From Firmicutes bacterium ADurb.Bin193 (GTDB lineage: Bacteria; Bacillota; Clostridia; Monoglobales; Firm-18), in the NCBI GenBank assembly GCA_002070105.1, contig MWCQ01000005.1:85149-149148 (forward strand): DNA of 64,000 bases, in the 5' to 3' direction. The notes under the pieces were generated by a model. It was not told the origin of the DNA. It worked only from the letters and a program-made list of their open reading frames with translations, and searched no databases. This document shows, piece by piece, positions 15,221 through 23,723 of the stretch. The position numbers and the translations under genes are program-made. Within the stretch, counting starts at the first letter, position 1; each line of letters opens with the position of its first letter.

Positions 15221-17692
15221 ATGGACAAGGTCACCTTAAAAAGATTTACTCAAAAAACAAGAAGGGCAATAACAGACCGCCTGTCCCATGTATGCGGTGA
15301 AAACCTTGAAAGCAACGCATATATAATTTTCGCCCGAATGATAACCTCGCTTTGCCTTAATGCCAATGGCTTTACGGATTCGGGGCGTTTTGCGTTTGAA
15401 ATTCCCGAAGACCTTAAAGCGGCGTATGACGAGATATATGCGGATATAAAGCCTGTTTTGGCGGAAACGGACCGAAGCGTTTTCAAAAACCCCGAGGTTA
15501 TCGGAAGGCTTTATCAAAGTTTTATTTCCGACCTTAAGGATGATGCCTTTGCCCTTTTGCAAAAAAACATCAAGATTACCAAGGAAACCCTTCCGGCCGC
15601 AACGCAGATTTTCACACCCGGGTGGATAGCAAAATACCTTGTAAACAAGGCACTTTGCGAGATAAAAGATAAGCGCGCTCTTGAGCAAATAAAGCTTATC
15701 GACCCTTGCATGGGCTGCGGAAATATTTTATTATATGCCTTTGACGAGTTTATGGGGCTTTACAGGGAGCGGGGTGAAGCCGAAGGCAATGCAGCAAGGC
15801 TGATTCTTGAAAAAAACCTTTGGGGGCTTGACATTGATGAAGCGGTTTGCGCCCTTGCCCGATTTTCGCTTTTTGTTAAGGCGGCGCAGTATGACCCCGC
15901 AATTTTAAGCGAAGAAATCAACACAAATCTTTTGTGCATACAAGAGGATGACGGTATTTTTGCCGATGCAAAGCAGTTCGGAAGCCTTGTGAAAATCAAA
16001 GAAACATCAAAAGAGCACCCGCTATATAATCAGGCGGCCGTACTGTCGCAAAAGTATGATGCCGTCGTGACAAATCCGCCCTACATGGGGCGAAAAAGCC
16101 TCAACCCAAAGCTTCGGGAATTTATCGCACAAAACTATCCGGAGGGAAAATCGGAGCTTTATGCCGCATTTATCATGTCCTGTATAGAGATGCTTGCGGA
16201 GGGCGGGGTGTGCGCAATGATTACCCTTCACACATGGCTTTTTATAAGCTCGTTTTACGGTTTGCGAAGGTATGTTTTGGACAATACCTCAATTATATCA
16301 ATGCTTCATACGGGCGCCGCAACCTTTGAGGAGCTTAACGCCTTTAACGCCCTTGCCGTGGCGTTTTGTCTAAAAAAAGGCAAGGACAGCCGAAAGTCGG
16401 AATTTATAAGGCTTTCCCAATACTACAACGCAAAGGAAAAAATTAAAAACATAGATAACCTTGAAAACAGATTTCTTCTTTGTCAAAGTGATTTTGACAA
16501 ACTTCAAAAGAGCCCTTTTATCTACTGGATTTCCGACAAGGTCAGGGATACATTCGCGAAAAATAAGCCGCTTTCCTCCTTCGCAAGCCTGCGACAGGGG
16601 CTTGCGACGGGCGACAACAAGCGTTTTGTACGCTATTGGCATGAGGTAAATAAAGAGGATATTGCTTTTTCGTGCGGCTCGATTTCGGAGTTTCACAAAA
16701 CGGGCAAAAAATATGCCCCCTACAACAAGGGCGGGGGCTTCAGAAAGTGGTACGGCGCAAACAATATCGTTATTGCATTTGACAGCGAAAGCTATGAAAC
16801 CCTGTTAAGGCAGGGTAATCACCTTCCGTCAAGAGAGTTTTATTTTCGTGAGGGAATAACATGGTCGCTTTTCGGGTTTGAAAATTTCAGCGTACGCTTT
16901 AAGCCCCGGGGCTTTGTGTTTGATGTGTCGGGCTCGTCGATGTTCCCCGAAGCGGAAAATCAAAAATATATTCTTGCGTTTCTGGCAAGCAAGGTGTCTT
17001 TTTTCTTCCTTCGCACCATAGCGCCCACGGTGAATTTTCAGGTAGGGAACATTGCAAGCCTTCCGCTTATTATTGACAACAGAGAAAAAGAGAAAATCGA
17101 AGCGCTTGCGGATGAAAATATTGCGATTTCAAAGTCGGACTGGGACAGCTTTGAAGAATCCTGGGATTTTTCAAAACATCCCCTCGCACAAAGAGGGCTT
17201 TTATCCGAAAACTTTGAGCAATGGCGCAAAGAAGCGCAAAAAAGATATGATACTCTTGTTAAAAATGAGGAGGAGCTTAACCGTATATTTATAAAAATTT
17301 ACGGCCTTGAAGAAGAAATGTCCCCAGATGTTTCGGCAAGGGACATTACAATACGCAGGGCGGACCTAAAGCGAGACATAAAATCATTTATATCATACAG
17401 CATAGGCTGTATGTTCGGGCGGTTTAAGGATGGAGGACGGGGCTTTATACGAAAGGACGAGTTTTTTGATTTGTTTGTCCGCTTTATCGAAAGCGAATTG
17501 GGTTATACCGATAAAAACCTTGATTTTATCGCAAAGGCGCTCGGTTCCGGCAAGCCGCGGGATGTCTTGGATAATTATTTTAATCGGAATTTTTATGCCG
17601 ACCACCTTAAAACTTATAAAAACCGCCCGATTTATATTTGCGAAGAGGACGGATTTAGATACATACATGCAAAAAAACAGGAAGGCTTATAA
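15221..17692 (+). CDS. Orphan PglX-like adenine-specific DNA methyltransferase, C-terminally short
   Basis: An 823-residue class I N6-adenine methyltransferase resembling PglX of BREX phage-defence systems. TQIFTPGWIAKYLV precedes the SAM motif DPCMGCGNILLYAF (about residue 160), and the catalytic NPPY is in VVTNPPYMGRKS (about residue 285). The TPTVNFQVGNIASLPL-like segment (APTVNFQVG) lies in the target-recognition half. PglX proteins I know are nearly 1200 residues. This one stops soon after the conserved YKNRPIYI motif, where others continue for some 350 residues, and the ending KKQEGL seems unrelated. A palindromic terminator and an interspersed repeat follow at once. No pglZ, brxA, brxB, brxC or brxL is near. 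AAAGGAGAAG precedes the ATG. Confidence 0.82.
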   Translation: MDKVTLKRFTQKTRRAITDRLSHVCGENLESNAYIIFARMITSLCLNANGFTDSGRFAFEIPEDLKAAYDEIYADIKPVLAETDRSVFKNPEVIGRLYQSFISDLKDDAFALLQKNIKITKETLPAATQIFTPGWIAKYLVNKALCEIKDKRALEQIKLIDPCMGCGNILLYAFDEFMGLYRERGEAEGNAARLILEKNLWGLDIDEAVCALARFSLFVKAAQYDPAILSEEINTNLLCIQEDDGIFADAKQFGSLVKIKETSKEHPLYNQAAVLSQKYDAVVTNPPYMGRKSLNPKLREFIAQNYPEGKSELYAAFIMSCIEMLAEGGVCAMITLHTWLFISSFYGLRRYVLDNTSIISMLHTGAATFEELNAFNALAVAFCLKKGKDSRKSEFIRLSQYYNAKEKIKNIDNLENRFLLCQSDFDKLQKSPFIYWISDKVRDTFAKNKPLSSFASLRQGLATGDNKRFVRYWHEVNKEDIAFSCGSISEFHKTGKKYAPYNKGGGFRKWYGANNIVIAFDSESYETLLRQGNHLPSREFYFREGITWSLFGFENFSVRFKPRGFVFDVSGSSMFPEAENQKYILAFLASKVSFFFLRTIAPTVNFQVGNIASLPLIIDNREKEKIEALADENIAISKSDWDSFEESWDFSKHPLAQRGLLSENFEQWRKEAQKRYDTLVKNEEELNRIFIKIYGLEEEMSPDVSARDITIRRADLKRDIKSFISYSIGCMFGRFKDGGRGFIRKDEFFDLFVRFIESELGYTDKNLDFIAKALGSGKPRDVLDNYFNRNFYADHLKTYKNRPIYICEEDGFRYIHAKKQEGL

Positions 17693-17704
17693 CCTTCCTT
17701 TTAT
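17680..17704 (+). terminator. Terminator overlapping the pglX-like stop codon
   Basis: AGGAAGG and CCTTCCT pair around CTTATAA, which contains the stop codon TAA, followed by TTTT. It lies between the shortened methyltransferase gene and repeat copy B. Confidence 0.6.
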
Positions 17705-17710
17705 ATTCAT

Positions 17711-17826
17711 AGGAAATTGCGCAAACCCGGCGCAATTTCTGCGCCACGGCGGAATGAATCCGCCTACGCTTACGCTCGCGCGGCGAGCGGATGCGTTTCG
17801 GGAAGAGCTACGCGCCGAAACGCTTT
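17711..17826 (-). repeat. Interspersed ~115-bp palindromic repeat, copy B
   Basis: Inverted relative to copy A (13579-13691), with the same three hairpins. It lies between the convergent ends of the pglX-like gene and tcdA, and its outer end supplies the last codons and stop of tcdA. A fragment resembling its other end (ATAGGAAATTGCG) occurs near 23123. Confidence 0.8.
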
Positions 17827-18572
17827 ATTATACACAAATCCTTTATAACCTCCGAGGCGAGGATAAGCCCCGCAACCGATGGGACGAATGAAACACTTCC
17901 GGGAATCTGCCTCTTTACAGCTCCAAAGCCCGTATTTAATTCCTTTTCCGTATTAAATTTTTGTCCTTCTGCTTGTGACAGAGGCTTTAGCGGAGGCTCC
18001 TTTGAGTACACAGCCTTAAGCGAGTCAATCCCTCTTGCCTTAAGCTCTTTTCGCATGACCCTCGCAAGCGGACAGACCGAGGTTTTATAAATGTCCGAAA
18101 CCGTAAACGCCGTCGGGTCAAGCTTGTTGCCCGCACCCATACTGCTTATTACGGGAACTCCCGTTTTTTTTGCGTTTACTATTATAAGAATTTTTGAGGA
18201 TACGGTATCTATCGCGTCTACAATATAGTCATATTCCGAAAAATCAAATTCACTCTCCGTATCCTTGTTGTAAAAAAGCTGAAAAGCATTTACCTTTACA
18301 TCGGGGTTAATCTCCAAAATTCGCTTTTTCATGACCTCAACCTTCGGCATACCGACTGTTTTGGTTGTTGCGATAAGCTGTCTGTTTATATTTGACGGGC
18401 ATACGATGTCGCCGTCCACAAGACCGAAAGAGCCGATACCGCACCGCGCAAGAGCTTCAACGGCAAACGACCCGACCCCGCCCGTCCCGAAGACCGCCAC
18501 GCGCGAGCTTTTAAGTATTTTTATGCTGTCCTCACCGAGTAACAGAGAGGTCCTTTCAAAAATATCCTGCAA
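17808..18572 (-). CDS. tcdA: tRNA threonylcarbamoyladenosine dehydratase TcdA
   Basis: E1-like enzyme that cyclises t6A37 of ANN-decoding tRNAs using ATP. The 254-residue protein has the nucleotide loop VAVFGTGGVGSFAVEAL, GLVDGDIVCPSNINRQ, DAIDTVSSK and SSMGAGNKLDP, with the C-terminal VPSVAGLILASEVI. TTG start with GGCGGTG upstream. Its last codons (KRFGA) and TAG lie inside repeat copy B, so the repeat has replaced or supplied the original 3' end. The function should be unaffected because the family core ends earlier. It starts 26 bases after the secreted glycosidase-like gene and is probably in that operon. Confidence 0.9.
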   Translation of the reverse strand: MQDIFERTSLLLGEDSIKILKSSRVAVFGTGGVGSFAVEALARCGIGSFGLVDGDIVCPSNINRQLIATTKTVGMPKVEVMKKRILEINPDVKVNAFQLFYNKDTESEFDFSEYDYIVDAIDTVSSKILIIVNAKKTGVPVISSMGAGNKLDPTAFTVSDIYKTSVCPLARVMRKELKARGIDSLKAVYSKEPPLKPLSQAEGQKFNTEKELNTGFGAVKRQIPGSVSFVPSVAGLILASEVIKDLCIIKRFGA

Positions 18573-18598
18573 GCCTATACACCGCCGGTTTATATTAT

Positions 18599-20638
18599 TT
18601 AAAGAATATTCTTAATCTGATAAATGACATTGTCGCCGTTTGAGGTAATCAAAAGATAGCTGCATTCAGCAAGGGAGGTATACTTGCTTGATTTTACATC
18701 CTTAACCCCTTTAAGGCTGAAATATCTTATACCGTTTTCAATTTTTATCGAATTGTCTTCGCCGCTATATACGACAAAAACATTCTTTCCCTTGTCAACA
18801 AGCTTTTCCTCAAGCACTTTCTTAAAAAGAATAAGCTCCGCCCCGTCCGTAAAACCCTCGCTGTTCGGGGGCAGACTTAGGGTTATTATGATGTTGTTTG
18901 CTTTGACATTGTCTAACTGGGACAAAAACCTTGACCACTGCCCCTCCTCCGATTTTTCAAGACCTCCTTGCCTGTTGTCAAGCTGAATAATCAAGTTTTC
19001 CTTTTTATATGCCGCATAGTAATACTCGCCTGAAACGAGCGGAGGCTTAATCCTCTTTACGATATCCTCCCTCGCCTTGCCCATAAGGCAAACCGCATCA
19101 GCCTCATCATTCACCTTTGAAACAAAGCGGTAGGCATACAACCTTCCGAGAAGGGTGCTGTAATCGGTGCTCCCCAAAACCGCAATACTTGTACCTTCCA
19201 TTTGAGTTTTGGGCGAAAAGCGCATAATATCCGTTTCGGGCATTTGCTTTGCGGGTCTTACATATTTTTTCAAGGTTACCTCAAGCTTTTTATGCTTCGC
19301 GGTGATTACCGCATTCCCCGAACTTAACGGATACAAAACGCCGTCATCGATATACCCCTCGATACCGCTTAGTGTAAATTCCGCTTCGTCCTCATCAAAT
19401 TCAAGGCTTTTATAGTACTTGTCATATATTTTAAGTTTGAGCTTTTGAGGCTCTTTGGCGTATATGGTTTTATTTTCGCAAATTATTTCCGCATATTCGG
19501 GCAAGCCGACAGGCGCGGACGAGATTACCCCCACGGCATTCGCAACTCTTCGCATAGCGCCGTCGGACACAGTGTTTTTAACTGTCGGCAAATCCTCGGA
19601 CGGCGTCTTTGTAACAAAAGTCGTAGAGCCTCCGCCGTCAAGGTTAATGGCGTTGTAACAGCCGAGGGAGTACATGTATTCCCTGAGCTCCGTTAGGGTC
19701 ATGCCCCTGCTTATGCTCTGCCTTCCGTCAACCGTTACAAGATAGATGATTTTACCCGACTTATCCGCACCCATGGCGGTTCTCGGCTGAGTGCCCGAAA
19801 TATTATGGGTAACGGGTGCATCCTCACCGTTGCATATCAGAAGCGTGCCCCCTCCGACAGCCATTTTAAAGTCTTCGGGGTCGGGTTCGACCCATGTATC
19901 CGTTACAACCTTGTCGCCGACCTTGAAATGGTCCGTTATAAATGTATCGCCGTCCGCGGTTGAGGCTATTACATAGCCGTCCTCAGGGAATTCAACGCCT
20001 TGTTCGCCTGTCCTGATTTCCTTGACAACGCCTTTTTCCACAACCATCTCAACCTTCGTAATCGGCGCTCCGGGTGAGCTGGGACCCCAGTCGCTGTTGA
20101 AAAGAACAAGTCCGCCTTCGTCAAAATACTTGTTTATATGGATTATCTGCTTTTTCTCTTCGTTGGGAGCGATAAGGTCTATATACTGATCCCAAAATCC
20201 CATTGAAACGATATTATTGTAGTCTGTCGCAACTGTCGCCATATTTTTCCCGCGGGCGGGAGTTGTAAGCATCTTTCCATCGTCAATCACAACCCCCAAC
20301 GGTGCGGCCTTTGTTGGGTCACTCCCTGACGGCTGAAAAAAGTCGGCATTTACGGCGGCAAGCGCACCCGCGCTTTTTGCAAGCTCCAAAACATTTTCTC
20401 TTGTGTTGATGCCCTTTTCGGATACAAGCGTTTTTAAATCCAGAAATTCTTCATTCAGGTCAATTTTAAGAGTATGTATTTTATATCCCCCATTGTCCGT
20501 AAACCTTTGGGTTACGGTCTGGGTAACACCCCGCGTAATTATGGTCTCCTGTTTGTCCTCGTAAATTATCGAAGCGGCAAATGCCGTGTTGAAAAGAGAA
20601 ACCGTCAAAACAACCAAAGCCAAAACTCTTTTTCGCAT
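18599..20638 (-). CDS. Secreted phosphodiester glycosidase (NAGPA-like) protein
   Basis: A 679-residue exported protein with a cleavable signal (MRKRVLALVVLTVSLFNTAF-A). The NAGPA-like domain occupies about residues 50-380, with AVNADFFQPSG, PRTAMGADKSGKIIYLVTVDGR and the signature NLDGGGSTTFV. The family removes N-acetylglucosamine from phosphodiester-linked sugars and occurs in bacterial wall-polymer metabolism. Residues ~385-470 look like an Ig-like beta segment. The last ~200 residues (IAVLGSTDY, NNIIITLSLPPNS) suggest a calcineurin-like fold without the usual metal residues, which is inference. AAGGGG precedes the ATG. It precedes tcdA on the minus strand by 26 bases. Confidence 0.82.
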   Translation of the reverse strand: MRKRVLALVVLTVSLFNTAFAASIIYEDKQETIITRGVTQTVTQRFTDNGGYKIHTLKIDLNEEFLDLKTLVSEKGINTRENVLELAKSAGALAAVNADFFQPSGSDPTKAAPLGVVIDDGKMLTTPARGKNMATVATDYNNIVSMGFWDQYIDLIAPNEEKKQIIHINKYFDEGGLVLFNSDWGPSSPGAPITKVEMVVEKGVVKEIRTGEQGVEFPEDGYVIASTADGDTFITDHFKVGDKVVTDTWVEPDPEDFKMAVGGGTLLICNGEDAPVTHNISGTQPRTAMGADKSGKIIYLVTVDGRQSISRGMTLTELREYMYSLGCYNAINLDGGGSTTFVTKTPSEDLPTVKNTVSDGAMRRVANAVGVISSAPVGLPEYAEIICENKTIYAKEPQKLKLKIYDKYYKSLEFDEDEAEFTLSGIEGYIDDGVLYPLSSGNAVITAKHKKLEVTLKKYVRPAKQMPETDIMRFSPKTQMEGTSIAVLGSTDYSTLLGRLYAYRFVSKVNDEADAVCLMGKAREDIVKRIKPPLVSGEYYYAAYKKENLIIQLDNRQGGLEKSEEGQWSRFLSQLDNVKANNIIITLSLPPNSEGFTDGAELILFKKVLEEKLVDKGKNVFVVYSGEDNSIKIENGIRYFSLKGVKDVKSSKYTSLAECSYLLITSNGDNVIYQIKNIL

Positions 20639-20725
20639 ATGATTATCCCCTTAAGCTATGTTTAAAATGCTAATAATAAAGTATACAAGCTATCAATTAT
20701 ATTATACTCCCCTTTTTCCTTAATT

Positions 20726-22399
20726 TCAATGGTTTAATAAGGATGACTTTTGAAACTTTTTAACACCCTTTTTGAATGCTTCAAGGGTTTGCGGCGTTTC
20801 GTCAAGCCAGTAGGGGCGCGAAACGGTTTTTACCTTATCCGTGTAAACCTCATAATCCGCATAGCTAAACCACACCGCAGCCTTTATCTGCGGATATCTG
20901 TGCAAATTTTCAAACATATTTTCTATCCATTTAGCCTTGTCGCCTCCGACAGAGCTTGACGAAAACTCGGTAATGATCCACGGGAATTTTTCAAAAGCGG
21001 GAAGACAGTTTTTTTGGATGGCATCGTAAATATCCTTAAATTCCCGCCACTTCTCATCCTTGTAATAGGTTCCGTTGTTATAGCCGGTAATTCCGAAAAC
21101 CTGAACAAACTCATTTCCGGGATAAAAGGCGGTGCAGTCATTCCAGGCGCAGGGAGGATAGCTTCTGTCGTTGGGATTGAAAACCCAGATTGCGTTATTT
21201 ACGCCCTCTTCCTCGAAAATACGATAAAATCTTTGCCAGTTGGCAATGTATATTTCGGGGTCGCTCATGTTCACAACACCCGAATAACTTGTCCAGTCCG
21301 AGTTCGGCTCATTGTTCAGCCTGAAAAGGAACGGGTGCGAAAACGCCTTTGCAGACCTTGCGAATTTTCTGATTTCATCGTCCATTTTCCTCCTGTATAT
21401 ATCAAGAAACGGTGTGTAACCGAAAAGGTTTTCGTTGTTTGATGAGGTTGTCTGATAGGTAAGCTCCACAAGCCTGTTGTCGCTATGGTTTTTCTCCATG
21501 AAGCTTGTCGGAAATTCGCTTCCGAAATGCAGGTATGACAAAATTATGGGGAATTTAAAGTCAAGCTTTTGTTCAAGCGCGGGAACGGTTTTGTCTATGC
21601 CCTTGTTATATATATCCTCCGAAAATATGCCCCAGTAAACCCCGTCATTCGCACATAGCTTGTCATATACGCTTTTTGTTTGAGCTGACCAGTTAGGCGG
21701 GATAACGGGCGCAAAGTCTGTCTTTTTGTCAATGCTCCCGTGCGGTGAAAAGTATTTAAGCGAATTTATAACCTCATACGCCTGTTTTTCGAACTCTTCG
21801 TCGCCGGAGCTGTATTTGAACATAAGGCGGTAGAAATTTCGGGTTTTTGTTTGGTATATCGCATAAATGTACGCATCACGGATTATATCGCCGGGCTCGT
21901 TTATAACCGCCGAAATAATTTCGAGGTCTTTTTTGGGGTTTTCCTTTGTCACCGAAATATTGTTCTTTTGTTGATACTCCGGGCTTAAAATAAATCTATT
22001 CAGATAGTGCGAGATATATTCATCGACATTTTCTTCAAAGGACCATTCCCTTGATACGGTAATCTGTCCCTTGTCGGACTCTGCCTGCATATAGGGGGTT
22101 AACACCGTAAGCTTGAAATCGTCGGGAAGGTCGAAGTAATAGCCCTCGGCATAGTTTATGATACGGTTTTTGTCCTCGGCATGATATATTTTTGCCCCGC
22201 CCAAATCTGTTTCGCCCGAAATTGAAGCCAAGCCCTTCTTTTCGTTTCTAAGGAGCGGAAGCGTGGTTTTTATGATTATACGCTTTGCAATATTCTTTGC
22301 GGAGCGCATTGCAGCACTGTCCGAGCGGTAAAGGGCATACACCGGCAACAATGTAGCCGCAAGTAAGAATATTATTAAGTGAGGCGTGTACCTTTTCAT
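20726..22399 (-). CDS. Secreted GH26-like glycoside hydrolase
   Basis: A 557-residue protein with an N-terminal signal or anchor helix (HLIIFLLAATLLPVYAL). Residues about 75-230 form a separate beta-rich domain. The C-terminal 320 residues look like a GH26/TIM-barrel hydrolase. WGIFSED opens the barrel, FLFRLNNEPNSDW carries the likely acid/base Glu, NNAIWVFNPND follows, and WIITEFSSSSVGG carries the likely nucleophile Glu. GH26 enzymes cut beta-mannans and related glucans. This sequence departs from classical mannanases, so the substrate is open. It lies 87 bases upstream of the phosphodiester glycosidase gene on the same strand and may belong to the same surface-polysaccharide unit. Confidence 0.72.
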   Translation of the reverse strand: MKRYTPHLIIFLLAATLLPVYALYRSDSAAMRSAKNIAKRIIIKTTLPLLRNEKKGLASISGETDLGGAKIYHAEDKNRIINYAEGYYFDLPDDFKLTVLTPYMQAESDKGQITVSREWSFEENVDEYISHYLNRFILSPEYQQKNNISVTKENPKKDLEIISAVINEPGDIIRDAYIYAIYQTKTRNFYRLMFKYSSGDEEFEKQAYEVINSLKYFSPHGSIDKKTDFAPVIPPNWSAQTKSVYDKLCANDGVYWGIFSEDIYNKGIDKTVPALEQKLDFKFPIILSYLHFGSEFPTSFMEKNHSDNRLVELTYQTTSSNNENLFGYTPFLDIYRRKMDDEIRKFARSAKAFSHPFLFRLNNEPNSDWTSYSGVVNMSDPEIYIANWQRFYRIFEEEGVNNAIWVFNPNDRSYPPCAWNDCTAFYPGNEFVQVFGITGYNNGTYYKDEKWREFKDIYDAIQKNCLPAFEKFPWIITEFSSSSVGGDKAKWIENMFENLHRYPQIKAAVWFSYADYEVYTDKVKTVSRPYWLDETPQTLEAFKKGVKKFQKSSLLNH

Positions 22400-22545
22400 A
22401 AAATATCACTCTTTCGTTGCCTATTGCATTAGGGTATTTTTTCCGAAAGAGAGTATTTCATACCTTGGTCAGGATAAAAAAGGCATACACAAATGACAGC
22501 ATACACATTATTCAAAGGGTTAAGACCATTTTTTCAAATTAGCAC

Positions 22546-22574
22546 TTGATTTTCCGCTTTGGGTGTGTTAATAT
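22546..22574 (+). promoter_or_regulatory. Promoter for tRNA-Arg
   Basis: TTGATT, a 17-base spacer and TAATAT end 12 bases before the tRNA. Confidence 0.6.
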
Positions 22575-22586
22575 ATATAGGCAGTT

Positions 22587-22663
22587 GCGCTGTTAGCTCA
22601 GTTGGATAGAGTGACTGACTACGAATCAGTAGGTCAGAGGTTCGAGTCCTCTACAGCGCGCCA
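22587..22663 (+). tRNA. tRNA-Arg(ACG)
   Basis: Complete cloverleaf with encoded CCA. Acceptor GCGCTGT pairs with ACAGCGC, D arm AGCTCAGTTGGATAGAGT, anticodon loop CTACGAA (anticodon ACG) in a CTGA/TCAG stem, and T loop GGTTCGAGTCC. Confidence 0.97.
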
Positions 22664-22795
22664 CTTTTGCGGCGGGGGCTCCCCCAAAAAGCTATCCGTT
22701 TTCAAACAGTCGGGCGGTTTTTGTTTTTTCCGTATCGGGAAAACCCGCCCCGCGGTTTTAACGCCCGCGCCTTTAAGCCTTTTTAGGCATATCAT

Positions 22796-22871
22796 AGGGG
22801 TATAGTTCAGCTGGTAGAGCAACGGTCTCCAAAACCGTGTGTCGAGGGTTCGAATCCTTCTGCCCCTGCCA
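22796..22871 (+). tRNA. tRNA-Trp(CCA)
   Basis: Acceptor AGGGGTA pairs with TGCCCCT, followed by encoded GCCA. D arm AGTTCAGCTGGTAGAGC, anticodon loop CTCCAAA (anticodon CCA) in a CGGT/ACCG stem, and T arm GGGTTCGAATCCTTC. It lies 132 bases after tRNA-Arg on the same strand. Confidence 0.97.
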
Positions 22872-22874
22872 TGT

Positions 22875-22907
22875 CGGAGCAAAGTTCGCTTTGCTCCGTT
22901 TTTGTTT
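22875..22907 (+). terminator. Terminator of the tRNA-Arg/tRNA-Trp unit
   Basis: CGGAGCAAAG and CTTTGCTCCG form a perfect stem with a TTCG tetraloop, followed by TTTTTGTTT, four bases after tRNA-Trp. Confidence 0.9.
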
Positions 22908-23542
22908 GTACAAAAACCTCCGCCCGCTTCCTTGCTCCTCTTTTTCCGAAAAAAGTCACGCTTGCTGCGGCTATGCCATTGTAAACGCTGGTACAACGCC
23001 TTCGCTGCGCTACCAACCTTTTTCGGGCTGTGCGCTTACGGGGTAAAACATCCTTTTTGGTGTCTTTTCCCATACAAAAGCCCGTAACCACATAGGTTAC
23101 AGGCTTTTGTGTTTTATACTTATAGGAAATTGCGAAAGTATGTAGTTTTACAATTTACAATTTTAATTCTCGTATGTAATTATTAATTAATAAGTAGACA
23201 AATCGCTCAATAGATAGTAAAACATATCTACACCCCGCTTAAATTGAATAATAGATCGAGCAGTTATAACGGATATTTACATACAAAGCAAAATGAGACA
23301 GGAGTGAATTGAACATTGTCGAAGATTACGCTGACGGGCGGCGGGGGAAATTCCCTGCCGCCTGTTTTCAATCAATGGAAAAACACAAGGGAACGATACA
23401 TAAGGGTACAGTTCTCTTGTGTTTTTTAAGGATTATTTAAACTTGATAAAATAAGACAAATCGTTATTTTGCACTATTTTAGTTTTGAAATTTATGTTTT
23501 TTGGTATAAATAGCATTATATTTGCAATATAATGTTGAAATA
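22908..23542. other. Gene-free stretch with two terminators and one direct-repeat copy
   Basis: No credible gene is seen. A strong hairpin ACAAAAGCC/GGCTTTTGT followed by GTTTTA lies at 23074-23116. An AT-rich stretch runs from about 23120 to 23300. A 79-bp repeat unit (23303-23381) comes next, and then ACACAAGGGAAC/GTTCTCTTGTGT with a T run at 23383-23427. Several terminators without genes suggest remnants of deleted units. Confidence 0.6.
23303..23381 (+). repeat. 79-bp direct repeat, left copy
   Basis: Matches 25898-25976 in the same orientation with three differences in 79 bases. It includes a GGCGGCGGGG/CCCTGCCGCC hairpin followed by TGTTTTC. The two copies enclose the secreted modular protein gene. 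Confidence 0.88.
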
Positions 23543-23674
23543 TTGAAAGAAAGTGCATATATGGTATATAATAAATGCAAACATGGTAATAAAACCTAAT
23601 CGGTTTTATACCTATGCATTTATTGAATCGGTGTAAAGCAAGCCGATTTCAGGCTTGCGCCTATGATTCAATAT
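23543..23674 (+). promoter_or_regulatory. Promoter and recurrent structured leader element, copy 3, upstream of the secreted protein gene
   Basis: TTGAAA, an 18-base spacer and TATAAT (23567-23572) are followed by AAATGC and two stem-loops. The first is GGTAATAAAACC/GGTTTTATACC. The second is TTGAATC/GATTCAA around GCAAGCC/GGCTTGC. It is the closest relative of copy 2, and it ends about 50 bases before the start codon. Confidence 0.6.
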
Positions 23675-23723
23675 GGACTGTGAATATATATTCACAAATA
23701 CATTATGTGAGGAGAGTGTAAAA

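Noticed and set aside
15221..18572. A BREX or restriction-modification island
   Set aside because: Only one PglX-like gene is present. The neighbours are GtrA, DUF975 and tcdA, with no PglZ, BrxC, BrxL or nuclease.
22634..23091. Minus-strand reading frames of 94 and 120 residues across the tRNA-Arg/tRNA-Trp region
   Set aside because: They are antisense to tRNAs and terminators. The GAEGFEPSTHGFGDRCSTS-type ending is a well-known false protein made by reading through tRNA genes.
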